DNA of 62,178 nt from an uncultured Bacilli bacterium (GTDB taxonomy: Bacteria; Bacillota_I; Bacilli_A; RF39; UBA660): NCBI GenBank assembly GCA_947626565.1, contig CANQSQ010000006.1, forward strand, positions 1 through 62,178, written 5' to 3'. A model generated the notes under the pieces. That model did not search any database. It saw only the letters and a program-made list of their open reading frames with translations, and was not told the DNA's origin. Of the stretch, positions 28,176 to 35,806 are shown piece after piece. Numbering within the stretch: position 1 is the first letter of the stretch; every line of letters starts with the position of its first letter. The translations under genes and the position numbers were made by a program.

Positions 28176-28326
28176 TTTTCTTCTCTTCTTTTTCCGTTGT
28201 TTCCTCTTCTTCAACTAAAATATTTTCTTTCAAATACTTTAAATGTTCTTCTATCTTATTAAATACTTCTAATAATTCTTCATTAGTTGAAGACTCCAAC
28301 AACTCTTTTGTAATCAAATCACCCAT
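28168..28326 (-). CDS. 52-residue acidic small protein, coupled to the downstream helical protein
   Basis: An open frame of 52 codons begins at ATG 28326 with a near-perfect AAAGGAGAGAG ribosome site. It encodes MGDLITKELLESSTNEELLE, a middle VFNKIEEHLKYLKENILVEE, and a Glu/Lys tail. It is a predicted amphipathic helix. Its stop overlaps the start of the 557-residue gene (ATGAGTAA), the usual pattern of translational coupling. It directly follows the terminator at 28350-28371 and so needs its own promoter or read-through. Not recognised. Confidence 0.6.
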   Translation of the reverse strand: MGDLITKELLESSTNEELLEVFNKIEEHLKYLKENILVEEEETTEKEEKKNE

Positions 28327-28349
28327 TTTTATCTCTCTCCTTTAGAATA

Positions 28350-28371
28350 AAAGGTCTTCCTAAGAAGACCT
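28350..28371 (-). terminator. Strong terminator after the CalY/TasA gene
   Basis: Perfect 8-bp AGGTCTTC/GAAGACCT stem with a TTAG loop, then TTTTATTCT on the minus strand, 8 bases after the stop of 28379-29371. Confidence 0.85.
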
Positions 28372-28378
28372 AACTATT

Positions 28379-29371
28379 TTATTGCTTATCTAAAATACTG
28401 AATTGTAAACTATAAGTTAAATCACTACCAGAGGCATCATTTTCACAATCAACATCTTGTCCTTCAATCCACATATATACTCTTACTTTTGTAATACCTG
28501 CTTCCAAACGGAAACAATTTAAATAAGCCGTTGTAGGTATTCCATCTTTATCACTTTGAAGAGCTGGTGTAACAAGCGTAAAATGCTGAGGATCTTGTGA
28601 ATCAAGTTTTATATTAGCATCAGAATCAAATTCATCTTTAACACCATACATAGCCGTATCTGTTGAACCATCCGTTATGGTCTTTTTATATACATCGTTT
28701 GCATGAGCTATAGCTGCAGCAGTATGTCCATTATTATTTGGTTCCCATAAAGTTACTGAACTTGCTGCATGATATCCGCGAAGAGTTGTTGCATCAGTAC
28801 CATTAGGTCCATTACCTTCTATAACAAAAGCTACTCTAGCTGAATTCTCTATACCTTTACCATCTTGTGACGTAACAGCTGAACTACTTGTTAAATAAAT
28901 CTCTTTAGCTTCAGTAATTTGGAAAAATAAATCAAATGCTACAAAGTCACCACTACTAGTAGTATTTGTTTCAAGAGATTTTGTAGAAGTTAAAATGTTA
29001 TCACCATCTTGACCAGTAACAATTTCACCTCTATACATATTCATAAATCCTGTATCACCATTAGCTTCTCCTACCGTTGACACTGGAACCATTGTATTTG
29101 GAACTTGATTAGTTGCTCCAGCATAACCAGTAATTATATCATCTTTAGATATGAATGGTTTCCATGTAACGGCATCCGCAGAAAGTTGCAAACCGTTACT
29201 AGCAGCAACGTTAACTTCAATATCTTCAACAGTAACTGTTTGGTTAGCTGTAAACCATGCATATGTACTTGCTGTTAAAATAACGCCAGTAAAAACAATC
29301 ATTAAAATCAATATGAATAATTTTCTTTTTCTATTTTCTTCTTCTTTTTTCTTTTTATCAACTTTGCTCAT
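28379..29371 (-). CDS. TasA/CalY (camelysin)-family protein
   Basis: About 330 residues. Basic N-terminus, helix (about 18-38) ending TASTYAWFTANQTVTVEDIEVNV (given here in overlapping sense: TASTYAWF, then TANQTV), the characteristic SipW cleavage region of TasA/CalY proteins. The mature part is beta-rich with FVAFDLFFQITEAKEIYL and a C-terminal RVYMWIEGQDVDCEN, closely matched by VVVWIEGDDPECKN in the upstream neighbour. The two shared Cys (one in each) and the WIEG block suggest a common fold. Known family members form extracellular fibres. I choose ATG 29371 (AAGGAG eight bases before) over GTG 29380. It is the clearest TasA homologue here. Confidence 0.8.
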   Translation of the reverse strand: MSKVDKKKKEEENRKRKLFILILMIVFTGVILTASTYAWFTANQTVTVEDIEVNVAASNGLQLSADAVTWKPFISKDDIITGYAGATNQVPNTMVPVSTVGEANGDTGFMNMYRGEIVTGQDGDNILTSTKSLETNTTSSGDFVAFDLFFQITEAKEIYLTSSSAVTSQDGKGIENSARVAFVIEGNGPNGTDATTLRGYHAASSVTLWEPNNNGHTAAAIAHANDVYKKTITDGSTDTAMYGVKDEFDSDANIKLDSQDPQHFTLVTPALQSDKDGIPTTAYLNCFRLEAGITKVRVYMWIEGQDVDCENDASGSDLTYSLQFSILDKQ

Positions 29372-29386
29372 CTTTTTCACTCCTTA

Positions 29387-30082
29387 TTATTTTAAATGCT
29401 CCTCAGTGAAATCCATATGCATTTTTATCTCACCACCAAGCAAGTCATTCTTACACTCAGGATCGTCACCCTCAATCCATACTACCACAGTATATCGATC
29501 TTTTTTATTTGGTCCAAATTTTTTTCTTTGTTCAAGCACAGCAATAGACTTGGAATAAAAGGCTTTTGTATCAGGTTCAGCTTTTTTTGTAACTTTGCTC
29601 TTTTTAGCATAAACAGTTTTTTCACCATTTCTATAAATCATTATCCGTATAGCTTCATCAACATTTTTTATAGTATCATCTATATCTATCTCATACCAGT
29701 AATTTACTGTTTCTCTACCATTATTAACAACATAAAAGGTATAAGCTATATAATTTTCACCATTATGTGACCCCGTCGCCTCTGTATCTAAATTATCAGG
29801 TAACCATTTAATAGAAATATTATCCATATAATCTATTGTATCAGCACCTAGTTTTCTTATTCTATCTTTCACATCACCATCTTCAGATAAAAACACATTT
29901 TTTTGATTCTGCAAATTTTTATCTAAAGTAACTGTAAACCTTCCACCATCATAAATGATATATAAGAATAGATACAAAATTGAAACTAATACCAATAATA
30001 AAAGAAATATAATGTGCACAATTCTTACAAAAAGCTTTCGCTTATATACCGTTTCTGCACTGACTTCTACTTCTTTATGCAT
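29387..30082 (-). CDS. TasA-like membrane protein, partner of the CalY/TasA gene
   Basis: 231 residues: cytoplasmic basic start, one strong helix (about 22-44), a beta-rich extracellular domain with YIAYTFYVVNNGRETVNYWYEIDI and C-terminal VVVWIEGDDPECKNDLLGGE. The last block is shared with the downstream TasA homologue and is probably a conserved strand pair near a Cys. No typical AWF cleavage site is present, so it may stay anchored, possibly as a fibre base. First gene after a sigma-A-like promoter; its ribosome site lies in the 3' flank of a hairpin (30089-30108). Confidence 0.65.
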   Translation of the reverse strand: MHKEVEVSAETVYKRKLFVRIVHIIFLLLLVLVSILYLFLYIIYDGGRFTVTLDKNLQNQKNVFLSEDGDVKDRIRKLGADTIDYMDNISIKWLPDNLDTEATGSHNGENYIAYTFYVVNNGRETVNYWYEIDIDDTIKNVDEAIRIMIYRNGEKTVYAKKSKVTKKAEPDTKAFYSKSIAVLEQRKKFGPNKKDRYTVVVWIEGDDPECKNDLLGGEIKMHMDFTEEHLK

Positions 30083-30088
30083 CCATCA

Positions 30089-30108
30089 CCACTTTCCTTT
30101 CAAAGTGG
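30089..30108 (-). promoter_or_regulatory. Leader hairpin just upstream of the TasA-like start codon
   Basis: CCACTTT/AAAGTGG, 7 bp, loop GAAAGG, ending 6 bases before ATG 30082. The GGAAAGTGGTGATGG ribosome-site region overlaps the stem, so folding could lower translation. That effect is inference. Confidence 0.5.
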
Positions 30109-30154
30109 TCGAACATCAACCTATCCCTTCCACCTTTCCCATCCTATTAATTCA

Positions 30155-30183
30155 ATTATATCGACAAAAAAATATTTTTGCAA
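30155..30183 (-). promoter_or_regulatory. Sigma-A-type promoter of the TasA-like/CalY operon
   Basis: TTGCAA and a perfect TATAAT with a 17-base spacer. The spacer ends in TTTGTCGA, so TGTCGAT (one mismatch to the Spo0A box TGTCGAA) overlaps the -10. Upstream bases to 30296 hold no gene. Confidence 0.8.
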
Positions 30184-30296
30184 CCACTTTACATAAAATT
30201 ATTATATATTTACATCTTAATAAATTAAACATTTCTTGTAAAATTCAAACCAATGTGTCAAAATAAGCGCAACTTTATTTATAGTATCACCATTTT

Positions 30297-30581
30297 TTAT
30301 CCATATACTCTTTTTAAATATATTTTTTTATTATCAACTACTAAAATTATCAAATCATTATCATCTGCGTCTTTTATTTTTCTTCCATAAGTACTATCTA
30401 ATTGATCAAAACTTAAAAGCGTGTTTTCTTCTCGTAGTAACTTTTCACTCATATAAATAAAATCACCCACTTTAATTTCCTCTTGGACATTAAAGAACTC
30501 CATATTAAAGTGATATACTCTATTATCATCTTTTAATTCATATTGATACTTATTTATTTTTGTAATTTCTAATTTTTTCAT
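30297..30581 (-). CDS. Small unknown protein linked to the leucine-rich-repeat genes
   Basis: 94 residues, beta-rich, no signal: KYQYELKDDNRVYHFNMEFF, then VGDFIYMSEKLL, ending DLIILVVDNKKIYLKRVYG. It overlaps the stop of the upstream LRR gene by four bases (ATGA), so the two are coupled. A decayed copy lies in the corresponding place behind the second LRR gene (32503-32690), which shows the pair duplicated as a unit. Family not recognised; an OB-like small barrel is possible. Confidence 0.65.
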   Translation of the reverse strand: MKKLEITKINKYQYELKDDNRVYHFNMEFFNVQEEIKVGDFIYMSEKLLREENTLLSFDQLDSTYGRKIKDADDNDLIILVVDNKKIYLKRVYG

Positions 30582-32398
30582 TTTAATCCTCTCATATTAC
30601 CTCTAACATTATTCTCATTAAATATTGCATGTTCCCTTAAAAACTCACGGCCTACCTTTTCTAAATTAGGAATATTTACCTCTTCAATAACCTGATTACG
30701 AGCTAAAAATCTATTACCAGCTTTTTTTAATTTAGGAAAGTCTACCTTCTTTAAACCTTCATTATCACATAAGAAGTCATCTCCTACTTCTTCTAAACTG
30801 GGAAGGCTCAATTTTAGTAAAGAATTTACATAAGTTAAAGAATGATTACCAATCTTTCTTAATTTGGGACACTTTATGGAACGAATCGCCTTAGTAAATC
30901 CTACTAAAAAATTATCCCCTATTTCCTCTAACTCTGGAAAATTAATATCTTGTAAAGATGAAGTATACTCTAAAAAATGATTACCAACCTTTCTTAACTT
31001 TGGACAATTTATAGATTGCAATTTATTATACCTAAAAACACCACTACCTACTTCTTCTAAATTAGGACAATCCAACTCTAGCAAAGAAGTTAAAGCTCTA
31101 AAAGAACCATCCTCAATTACCTTCAACTTTGGACAATTTAACTTTTTAATAGACCTATTTTCTGATAAAAAATAAAAACTTGTTTCCTCTAACTCCGGAA
31201 GATTAACCTCTTGCAATGAATTATTATATCTTAAAAAATTGCCTTCTACTCTACGCAATTTAGGAAAAGTTATTGTTTGTAGTGAATTGTTTCCCATACA
31301 AAAATCATAGCCCACTTCTTCTAAATTAGGTAAACTTATTTCTTGCAAAAAATTATCTGTTAAAAAATCATTACCAATAACTTTAACATTATTATTTACT
31401 AACTTAATCATTTGATTATTAGCATTTAATACAATAATTACATCTTCTTGATTTTTTATTTTTAATTTTATTGTTTTTTCCTTTCCTTGCTTTTCTATTT
31501 CTATTTTTTCTATCTCACCTAAAGTATTAATAAAAGCATCTTTTTTTGCCCCATCAGCTCTTTTTATTTCTCTATTCACTAAATCTAATATAAAGTTATC
31601 AAATACTATATATTTTTCCTTTTCATATTTTCTTACATTAAAATTATTTATTACTATGTTATTTGGACAAAAATAAATATTACCGCGCTCGAAATTATAT
31701 TTATAAAATTTTCCATCATTTGCTAGCACATAATTATTCATCTCAAAACAACCATTTAAATGCTGTTGCGATAGTCCATATTCTCTTTCAAAGCTTTCTG
31801 TCAAACCTTTAATAATATTATCTAAATTATTTGAAAATGTTGAATCTGGATTATTTACACGATGATTATATCTATTTTTTATTGACAGTGTATGAGAAAT
31901 ATCTCTTGTAAATTGAATACTTATTACACTAGTTCCATAATCATCTTGTCTTCTAGGCACTTTATAGTCTTCTCTTTTTATTTTATCTACATCTTTTTTT
32001 ACCGCAAAAAATACTATACACTTATTAAGACGACCACCTCTAAAAGTGCATAATTCTTCTCCTTCAGCATAATACTTTTTAAATTTTTGTATATCTTCTT
32101 CACTATGACATTCGTATAATTCATAACCTGCTTCACTTAGTAGTTCTTGTGGTGTTTTTTTAGTATCTACAATATTTTCTTTTTCTACATTTACTAAACT
32201 ATAAATATATCTTTTAAACTCTTCTTCTAAATTTTGTGTTAAAATGTCTTGACATAAATCATGATTTACTTCAAAATTATCTAAAAGTAATTTTGATAAT
32301 AAACCTTCTGTTTCTAATAAAGTTGGAAAAAGCTCTCGACACAACTTAGCCATATCTTCGCCGTATTTTTTCTTTATTACTTTCAAATCACTATTCAC
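30578..32398 (-). CDS. Cytosolic leucine-rich-repeat protein (BspA-like repeats)
   Basis: 606 residues starting at GTG 32398 (AGGGTGATATT site). Residues 1 to about 275 form a unique domain (KKKYGEDMAKLCRELFPTLL, YECHSEEDIQKFKKYY, GTSVISIQFTRDISHTLSI, RYNHRVNNPDSTFSNNLDNI). Residues about 345-600 are about 11 LRR units of 22-23 residues of the pattern P-x-L-x-x-V-G-x-x-F-L. There is no signal peptide, unlike secreted BspA proteins, so it is probably intracellular. A close paralogue lies just upstream. The conserved NNPDSTFSNNLDNII block suggests a distinct domain family. Function unknown. Confidence 0.75.
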   Translation of the reverse strand: MNSDLKVIKKKYGEDMAKLCRELFPTLLETEGLLSKLLLDNFEVNHDLCQDILTQNLEEEFKRYIYSLVNVEKENIVDTKKTPQELLSEAGYELYECHSEEDIQKFKKYYAEGEELCTFRGGRLNKCIVFFAVKKDVDKIKREDYKVPRRQDDYGTSVISIQFTRDISHTLSIKNRYNHRVNNPDSTFSNNLDNIIKGLTESFEREYGLSQQHLNGCFEMNNYVLANDGKFYKYNFERGNIYFCPNNIVINNFNVRKYEKEKYIVFDNFILDLVNREIKRADGAKKDAFINTLGEIEKIEIEKQGKEKTIKLKIKNQEDVIIVLNANNQMIKLVNNNVKVIGNDFLTDNFLQEISLPNLEEVGYDFCMGNNSLQTITFPKLRRVEGNFLRYNNSLQEVNLPELEETSFYFLSENRSIKKLNCPKLKVIEDGSFRALTSLLELDCPNLEEVGSGVFRYNKLQSINCPKLRKVGNHFLEYTSSLQDINFPELEEIGDNFLVGFTKAIRSIKCPKLRKIGNHSLTYVNSLLKLSLPSLEEVGDDFLCDNEGLKKVDFPKLKKAGNRFLARNQVIEEVNIPNLEKVGREFLREHAIFNENNVRGNMRGLK

Positions 32399-32502
32399 AA
32401 TATCACCCTAATGTAATTATAAATTTTACAGTTTGTTTTAAACAATTATTTTTAATCTGTATTATATTTATTTACATATGTATTTACATTTTCCAAGTCT
32501 AT

Positions 32503-32690
32503 TTATATGTACCCTTTTTTAATATATTTTTCATTATCAACTACTAAAATTATAAAATCATTATCTTCATTCTTCTCGTCGCAATTCATCACTTATATAA
32601 ATAAATCACCTATTTTAATTTTCTTTTTAACCTTAAAAAGTTCAATGTTAAAGTAATACCATCTTTTAATTTAGATTGCGTATTGGAATT
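32503..32690 (-). pseudogene. Decayed copy of the 94-residue LRR companion gene
   Basis: Reading the minus strand across frames gives KLKDGITLTLNF and, after frame changes, DNDFIILVVDNEKYIKKGYI, matching ELKDDNRVYHFNMEFF and DNDLIILVVDNKKIYLKRVYG of 30297-30581. The middle has deletions and frameshifts. Its remains are now fused onto the C-terminus of the LRR gene 32610-34388, whose last 20 residues come from this decayed gene in another frame. Confidence 0.75.
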
Positions 32691-34388
32691 TCTAATTTTT
32701 TTATTTATGACCTCCACACTACTTCTAAAATTATTTTCATCAAATATTTTATGTTCTCTTAAAAAGCCAACCCCTATTGTCTCTAACACTGGAAGATTAA
32801 TTTTTTGTAAAGAATTATTAGAACCTAAAAAGTTAACTCCTACTTTCTTCAATCTAGGAAAATCTATGAACTCCAGTAAAATATTTCTCATCAAAAAATT
32901 ATTACCTACCTCTTCTAACTCTGGAAAACTAACTTCCTCTAAATCTTTATTTTTATATAAAAAGTTATTTCCTAATATACGTAATTTAGGAAGTTCTATT
33001 TCTTCTAGTGACCTATTTTCTTCTAAAAAATCATTTCCTACTTCTTCTAAATTTGGAAGATTAACTTCTTGTAAAGTCTCATTATAACCTAAAAAGCTAC
33101 TTCCTACTATTCTTAACTTAGGAAAATCTATTTCTTGTAGAGAATCATTACACTCTAAAAAAGCATAGCCCACTTCCTCTAACTCTGGAAGATTAATCTC
33201 TTCTATATCATCATTCCATTTTAAAAAATAATCTCCTACTTTTCGCAATTTAGGAAAATCTATTGATCTCAACATCTCATTTCTTAATAAAAAGTCATTT
33301 CCTACTTCTTCTAAATTACACAAAATTATGTCTTGTAAAAAATTATCCGTTAAAAAATTATTTCCAATAACTCTGACATTATTATTTACTAACTTAATCA
33401 TTTGATTATTTTCGTTTAATACAATAATTACATCTTCTTGATTCTTTATTTTTAATTTGATAATTTTTTCTTTATTATGTCTTTCTGTTTCTATTTTTTC
33501 TATTTCACCTATTGTTTTTACAAAAGCATCGTCCTTTTCTCCATCAGCTCTTGTTATTTTCTTATTTACTAAATTTAATATAAAATTATCAAATACTATA
33601 TATCTTTCCTTTTCATACTTTTTCACATTTAAATTATCTATTACCACATTATTAGGACAAAAATAAACATTTCCTCGTTCAAAATTATATTTATAATATT
33701 TTCCATCCTTACCTACCACATAATCCTCTAAATCAAGACGACTATTTACATGTTTTTGAATAAGTCCATATTCTCTTGCAAAACTTTCAGTTAAACCTTC
33801 AATAATATTGTCCAAATTATTTGAAAATGTTGCATCTGGATTATTTACACGATGATTATATCTATTGGTTATCTTTAATGTGTGAGCTTCATCTCTTGAA
33901 AATTGAATACTTATTAAACTGGTACCATATCTATCTTGTCTCTTAGGTACTTTATAATCTTCCCTTCTTATTTGATCAACATCTTTTTTTACCGCAAAAA
34001 ATACTACATTTCTATCAAGACGTCCACCATCAAAAGTACATATATACTCACCCTTAGCATAATATTTTTTAAATCTTTGGATTTCCTCTTCACTATGACA
34101 TTCATATAAATAATAACCAGCATCACTTAATAATTCCTTTGGAGTTTTTTCAAGTTTTGTTCTTTTTTCACCTTCTAAATTAAAAAAACTAAAAATATAA
34201 TTTTTAAATTCTACTTCTAGATCTTGCTTTATAATATCCTGATATAAATCACGATTTACCTCAAAATTGTCTAAAAGTAATTTTGGTAATAAACCTTTTT
34301 GTTCTAATATAGTTGAAAATTCTTCACGACAAAACTGAGCCATATCTTCGCCATATTTTTTCTTTATTATTTTTAAATCATCATTCAT
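32610..34388 (-). CDS. Leucine-rich-repeat protein, paralogue of 30578-32398
   Basis: 592 residues with the same plan: unique N-terminal domain (KKKYGEDMAQFCREEFSTIL, YECHSEEEIQRFKKYY, GTSLISIQFSRDEAHTLKI, VNNPDATFSNNLDNIIEG) and about 9 LRR units (about 345-555). The two proteins are alike throughout, so this is a tandem duplication that has since lost or gained LRR units. The last 20 or so residues (SKLKDGITLTLNFLRLKRKL) are derived from a decayed companion gene, so the native stop has been lost. Start ATG 34388 with GGGTAG. No signal peptide. Function unknown. Confidence 0.75.
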   Translation of the reverse strand: MNDDLKIIKKKYGEDMAQFCREEFSTILEQKGLLPKLLLDNFEVNRDLYQDIIKQDLEVEFKNYIFSFFNLEGEKRTKLEKTPKELLSDAGYYLYECHSEEEIQRFKKYYAKGEYICTFDGGRLDRNVVFFAVKKDVDQIRREDYKVPKRQDRYGTSLISIQFSRDEAHTLKITNRYNHRVNNPDATFSNNLDNIIEGLTESFAREYGLIQKHVNSRLDLEDYVVGKDGKYYKYNFERGNVYFCPNNVVIDNLNVKKYEKERYIVFDNFILNLVNKKITRADGEKDDAFVKTIGEIEKIETERHNKEKIIKLKIKNQEDVIIVLNENNQMIKLVNNNVRVIGNNFLTDNFLQDIILCNLEEVGNDFLLRNEMLRSIDFPKLRKVGDYFLKWNDDIEEINLPELEEVGYAFLECNDSLQEIDFPKLRIVGSSFLGYNETLQEVNLPNLEEVGNDFLEENRSLEEIELPKLRILGNNFLYKNKDLEEVSFPELEEVGNNFLMRNILLEFIDFPRLKKVGVNFLGSNNSLQKINLPVLETIGVGFLREHKIFDENNFRSSVEVINKKIRNSNTQSKLKDGITLTLNFLRLKRKLK

Positions 34389-34725
34389 ACAACTACCCTA
34401 ATATTCACCTCAAATTGATTAGAAATCGTCTTTTCATAATTTACCACCTTTTTCATTAAATCAAATGATAGATAGAATTAAAATGACTTTCTATTGTTAA
34501 TTTATAAGCCATCTTGATACTTTCATATTAAAACAAGACCTTTTTGCAAGTTCTCTTATATTAAAGTTCTAACAAAATATCACGGGTGCCCTAAAGAAGA
34601 AATATAGCAACTTTTTTAATATTAAATTTTGGATATTTTAAGGCATCCCTAACTAATGTAGACTTTGTTAAAATCTACTTTTAATTTAATTCACTAGACC
34701 TAGATTTATTTAAAATTAAAATTGC
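34389..34725. other. Non-coding stretch with inverted repeats upstream of the toxin-like gene
   Basis: No convincing gene. Visible structure: an imperfect inverted repeat GGGTGCCCTAAA (34584-34595) and TTTAAGGCATCCC (about 34637-34649), and a hairpin GTAGA/TCTAC (34658-34678, plus strand followed by TTTTAATTT) that could end a plus-strand transcript. Two very short minus-strand frames (10 and 18 codons) lie close to the LRR start; one has a good ribosome site but no other support. Confidence 0.4.
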
Positions 34726-34753
34726 TTGTATAAAAACAAATGTTTAATACAAT
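34726..34753 (+). promoter_or_regulatory. Putative promoter of the 30-residue hydrophobic peptide gene
   Basis: TTGTAT and TACAAT with a 16-base spacer; transcription would begin near 34760, placing the 5' end just before the sequence that can pair with the 3' end of the message. Confidence 0.45.
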
Positions 34754-34771
34754 GTTTCTGGAACTTCAGTT

Positions 34772-34967
34772 GTTGAGTGTCTACCTCTAATCTTTGTAGA
34801 GAGGAGGTTTGATAAAATGAAAACTAAGACTTTTGTAGTAAAAGTCCTAAAACTCATTGCAATCATTTTATTTCTCCTTATCATTATGATAGTAGTTATA
34901 AAAAAATGACACTTAATTCGCATCTGAATTAAATGTCTTCCTAAAAAATATTGGGTAGACATTCAAC
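34772..34967 (+). repeat. Long-range inverted repeat flanking the toxin-like ORF
   Basis: GTTGAGTGTCTACC (34772-34785) can pair with GGTAGACATTCAAC (34954-34967): 14 consecutive pairs with one G-U. They bracket the small ORF. In type I toxin mRNAs such as hok, pairing of message ends keeps translation off; the same logic is inferred here. The 3' arm also takes part in the terminator hairpin, so the two folds compete. Confidence 0.6.
34817..34909 (+). CDS. 30-residue single-helix peptide, candidate type I toxin
   Basis: ATG 34817 after a strong AGAGAGGAGG site. The product is MKTKTFVVKVLKLIAIILFL followed by LIIMIVVIKK: a short basic head, one hydrophobic helix and a Lys-Lys end, typical for membrane-depolarising type I toxins. 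The ribosome site lies in a small stem (CCTCT/AGAGG) and the gene is framed by a 14-bp long-range inverted repeat and by terminator-like hairpins. An antisense promoter on the minus strand (TTGTCA, weak TAAAAA, near 34985-35015) may drive an antitoxin RNA. No family such as Fst or TxpA is clearly matched. It could instead be a simple membrane peptide. Confidence 0.5.
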   Translation: MKTKTFVVKVLKLIAIILFLLIIMIVVIKK

Positions 34968-35000
34968 TTGGAAAAACTGAATGTTCCCTTTTTTATTTTA
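34910..35000 (+). terminator. Hairpins ending the toxin-like transcript
   Basis: First, a stem GACA-TTAATTC/GAATTAA-TGTC (about 34908-34937) with one mismatch and a weak T tract. Second, ACATTCA/TGAATGT (34959-34984) followed by TCCCTTTTTTATTTTA, the likelier terminator. Confidence 0.55.
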
Positions 35001-35032
35001 TGCAAGTTCCCTTGACAAATACATAATATCAT

Positions 35033-35059
35033 AAAAACGACCTTTTTACAAGTCGTTTT
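35033..35059 (-). terminator. Terminator of the tRNA-Leu transcript
   Basis: AAAACGAC/GTCGTTTTT stem with T tail on the minus strand. A second perfect small stem CTCGAA/TTCGAG (35070-35084) sits between it and the tRNA 3' end. Confidence 0.75.
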
Positions 35060-35097
35060 CCTATTTCTACTCGAAAAGTTCGAGTTTACTATCAATC

Positions 35098-35184
35098 TGG
35101 TGCTCGTATCCGGACTTGAACCGGAACTCTATTGCTAGAAGTAGATTTTGAGTCTACCGCGTCTACCAATTCCGCCATACGAGC
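35098..35184 (-). tRNA. tRNA-Leu (anticodon CAA)
   Basis: An 87-base tRNA with acceptor stem GCTCGTA/TACGAGC, encoded CCA, D-loop GGTAGAC, anticodon stem GTAGA/TCTAC with loop CTCAAAA (anticodon CAA, reads UUG), an extended variable arm as required for Leu, and T-loop GGTTCAAGTCC. It lies between the toxin-like locus and scpB. Confidence 0.97.
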
Positions 35185-35236
35185 AGCTACAAGAAGATTA
35201 TAACAAATCTTCTTTATTAAAACAATCTTTTTTTAA

Positions 35237-35806
35237 CTAATTTTCCTTATACTTTGCTTCATATAAATCCGTTTCCCCAACTTCATTATTACTTTCTTCC
35301 ATAAATTCACGCATATCTGGTAAATCATCTATTGTAGCTAAACCAAAATAATCTAAAAACTCTGAAGTCGTTTCATATAATATAGGTCTTCCTGGTAAAT
35401 CACTTCTGCCACTTTCCTTAATAAATCCTTTAGCAACCAATTTTCTAAGTACATCTCTCGAACCAACTCCCCTAATTGTATTAATTTGCACTCTTGTAAT
35501 TGGTTCATTGTAAGCAATAATAGCTAACGTCTCCAAAGCCGCCTGACTCAAAGTATTTGTTTCTGGATTCATAAGTAACTTTTGATAATAATCCCGATGT
35601 TCATATTTTGTAGTTAATTTAAGTTTATTACCTAAAAAGTCTATTCTTAATCCTCTATCATCACTCTCATAATCATGACGTAAATCCTTCAAAATATTTT
35701 TAACCTCTTCCTCTGAAATCTCTAATACATCTCCTATTTGTTCTAATGTCAAGCCGTCTTCACCAACTACAAATAATAACCCTTCCAGTATCGCCTTATT
35801 TTTCAT
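35237..35806 (-). CDS. scpB: Segregation and condensation protein B
   Basis: About 189 residues, the usual length. The winged-helix pair is visible: KNKAILEGLLFVVGEDGLTL with EISEEEVKNILKDL, and LSQAALETLAIIAYNEPITR followed by IRGVGSRDVLRKLVAKGFI and GRPILYETT, the family signature. ScpB dimers bind ScpA and, with SMC, compact the chromosome. ATG 35806 follows GAGGTGG and overlaps the end of scpA by 11 bases. The acidic C-terminal tail is normal. Confidence 0.96.
   Translation of the reverse strand: MKNKAILEGLLFVVGEDGLTLEQIGDVLEISEEEVKNILKDLRHDYESDDRGLRIDFLGNKLKLTTKYEHRDYYQKLLMNPETNTLSQAALETLAIIAYNEPITRVQINTIRGVGSRDVLRKLVAKGFIKESGRSDLPGRPILYETTSEFLDYFGLATIDDLPDMREFMEESNNEVGETDLYEAKYKEN

Noticed and set aside
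34744-35095. Two minus-strand open frames (72 and 60 codons) in the region left of the tRNA
   Set aside because: They run through terminator stems and the toxin-like gene, have no ribosome sites, and overlap structured non-coding elements.
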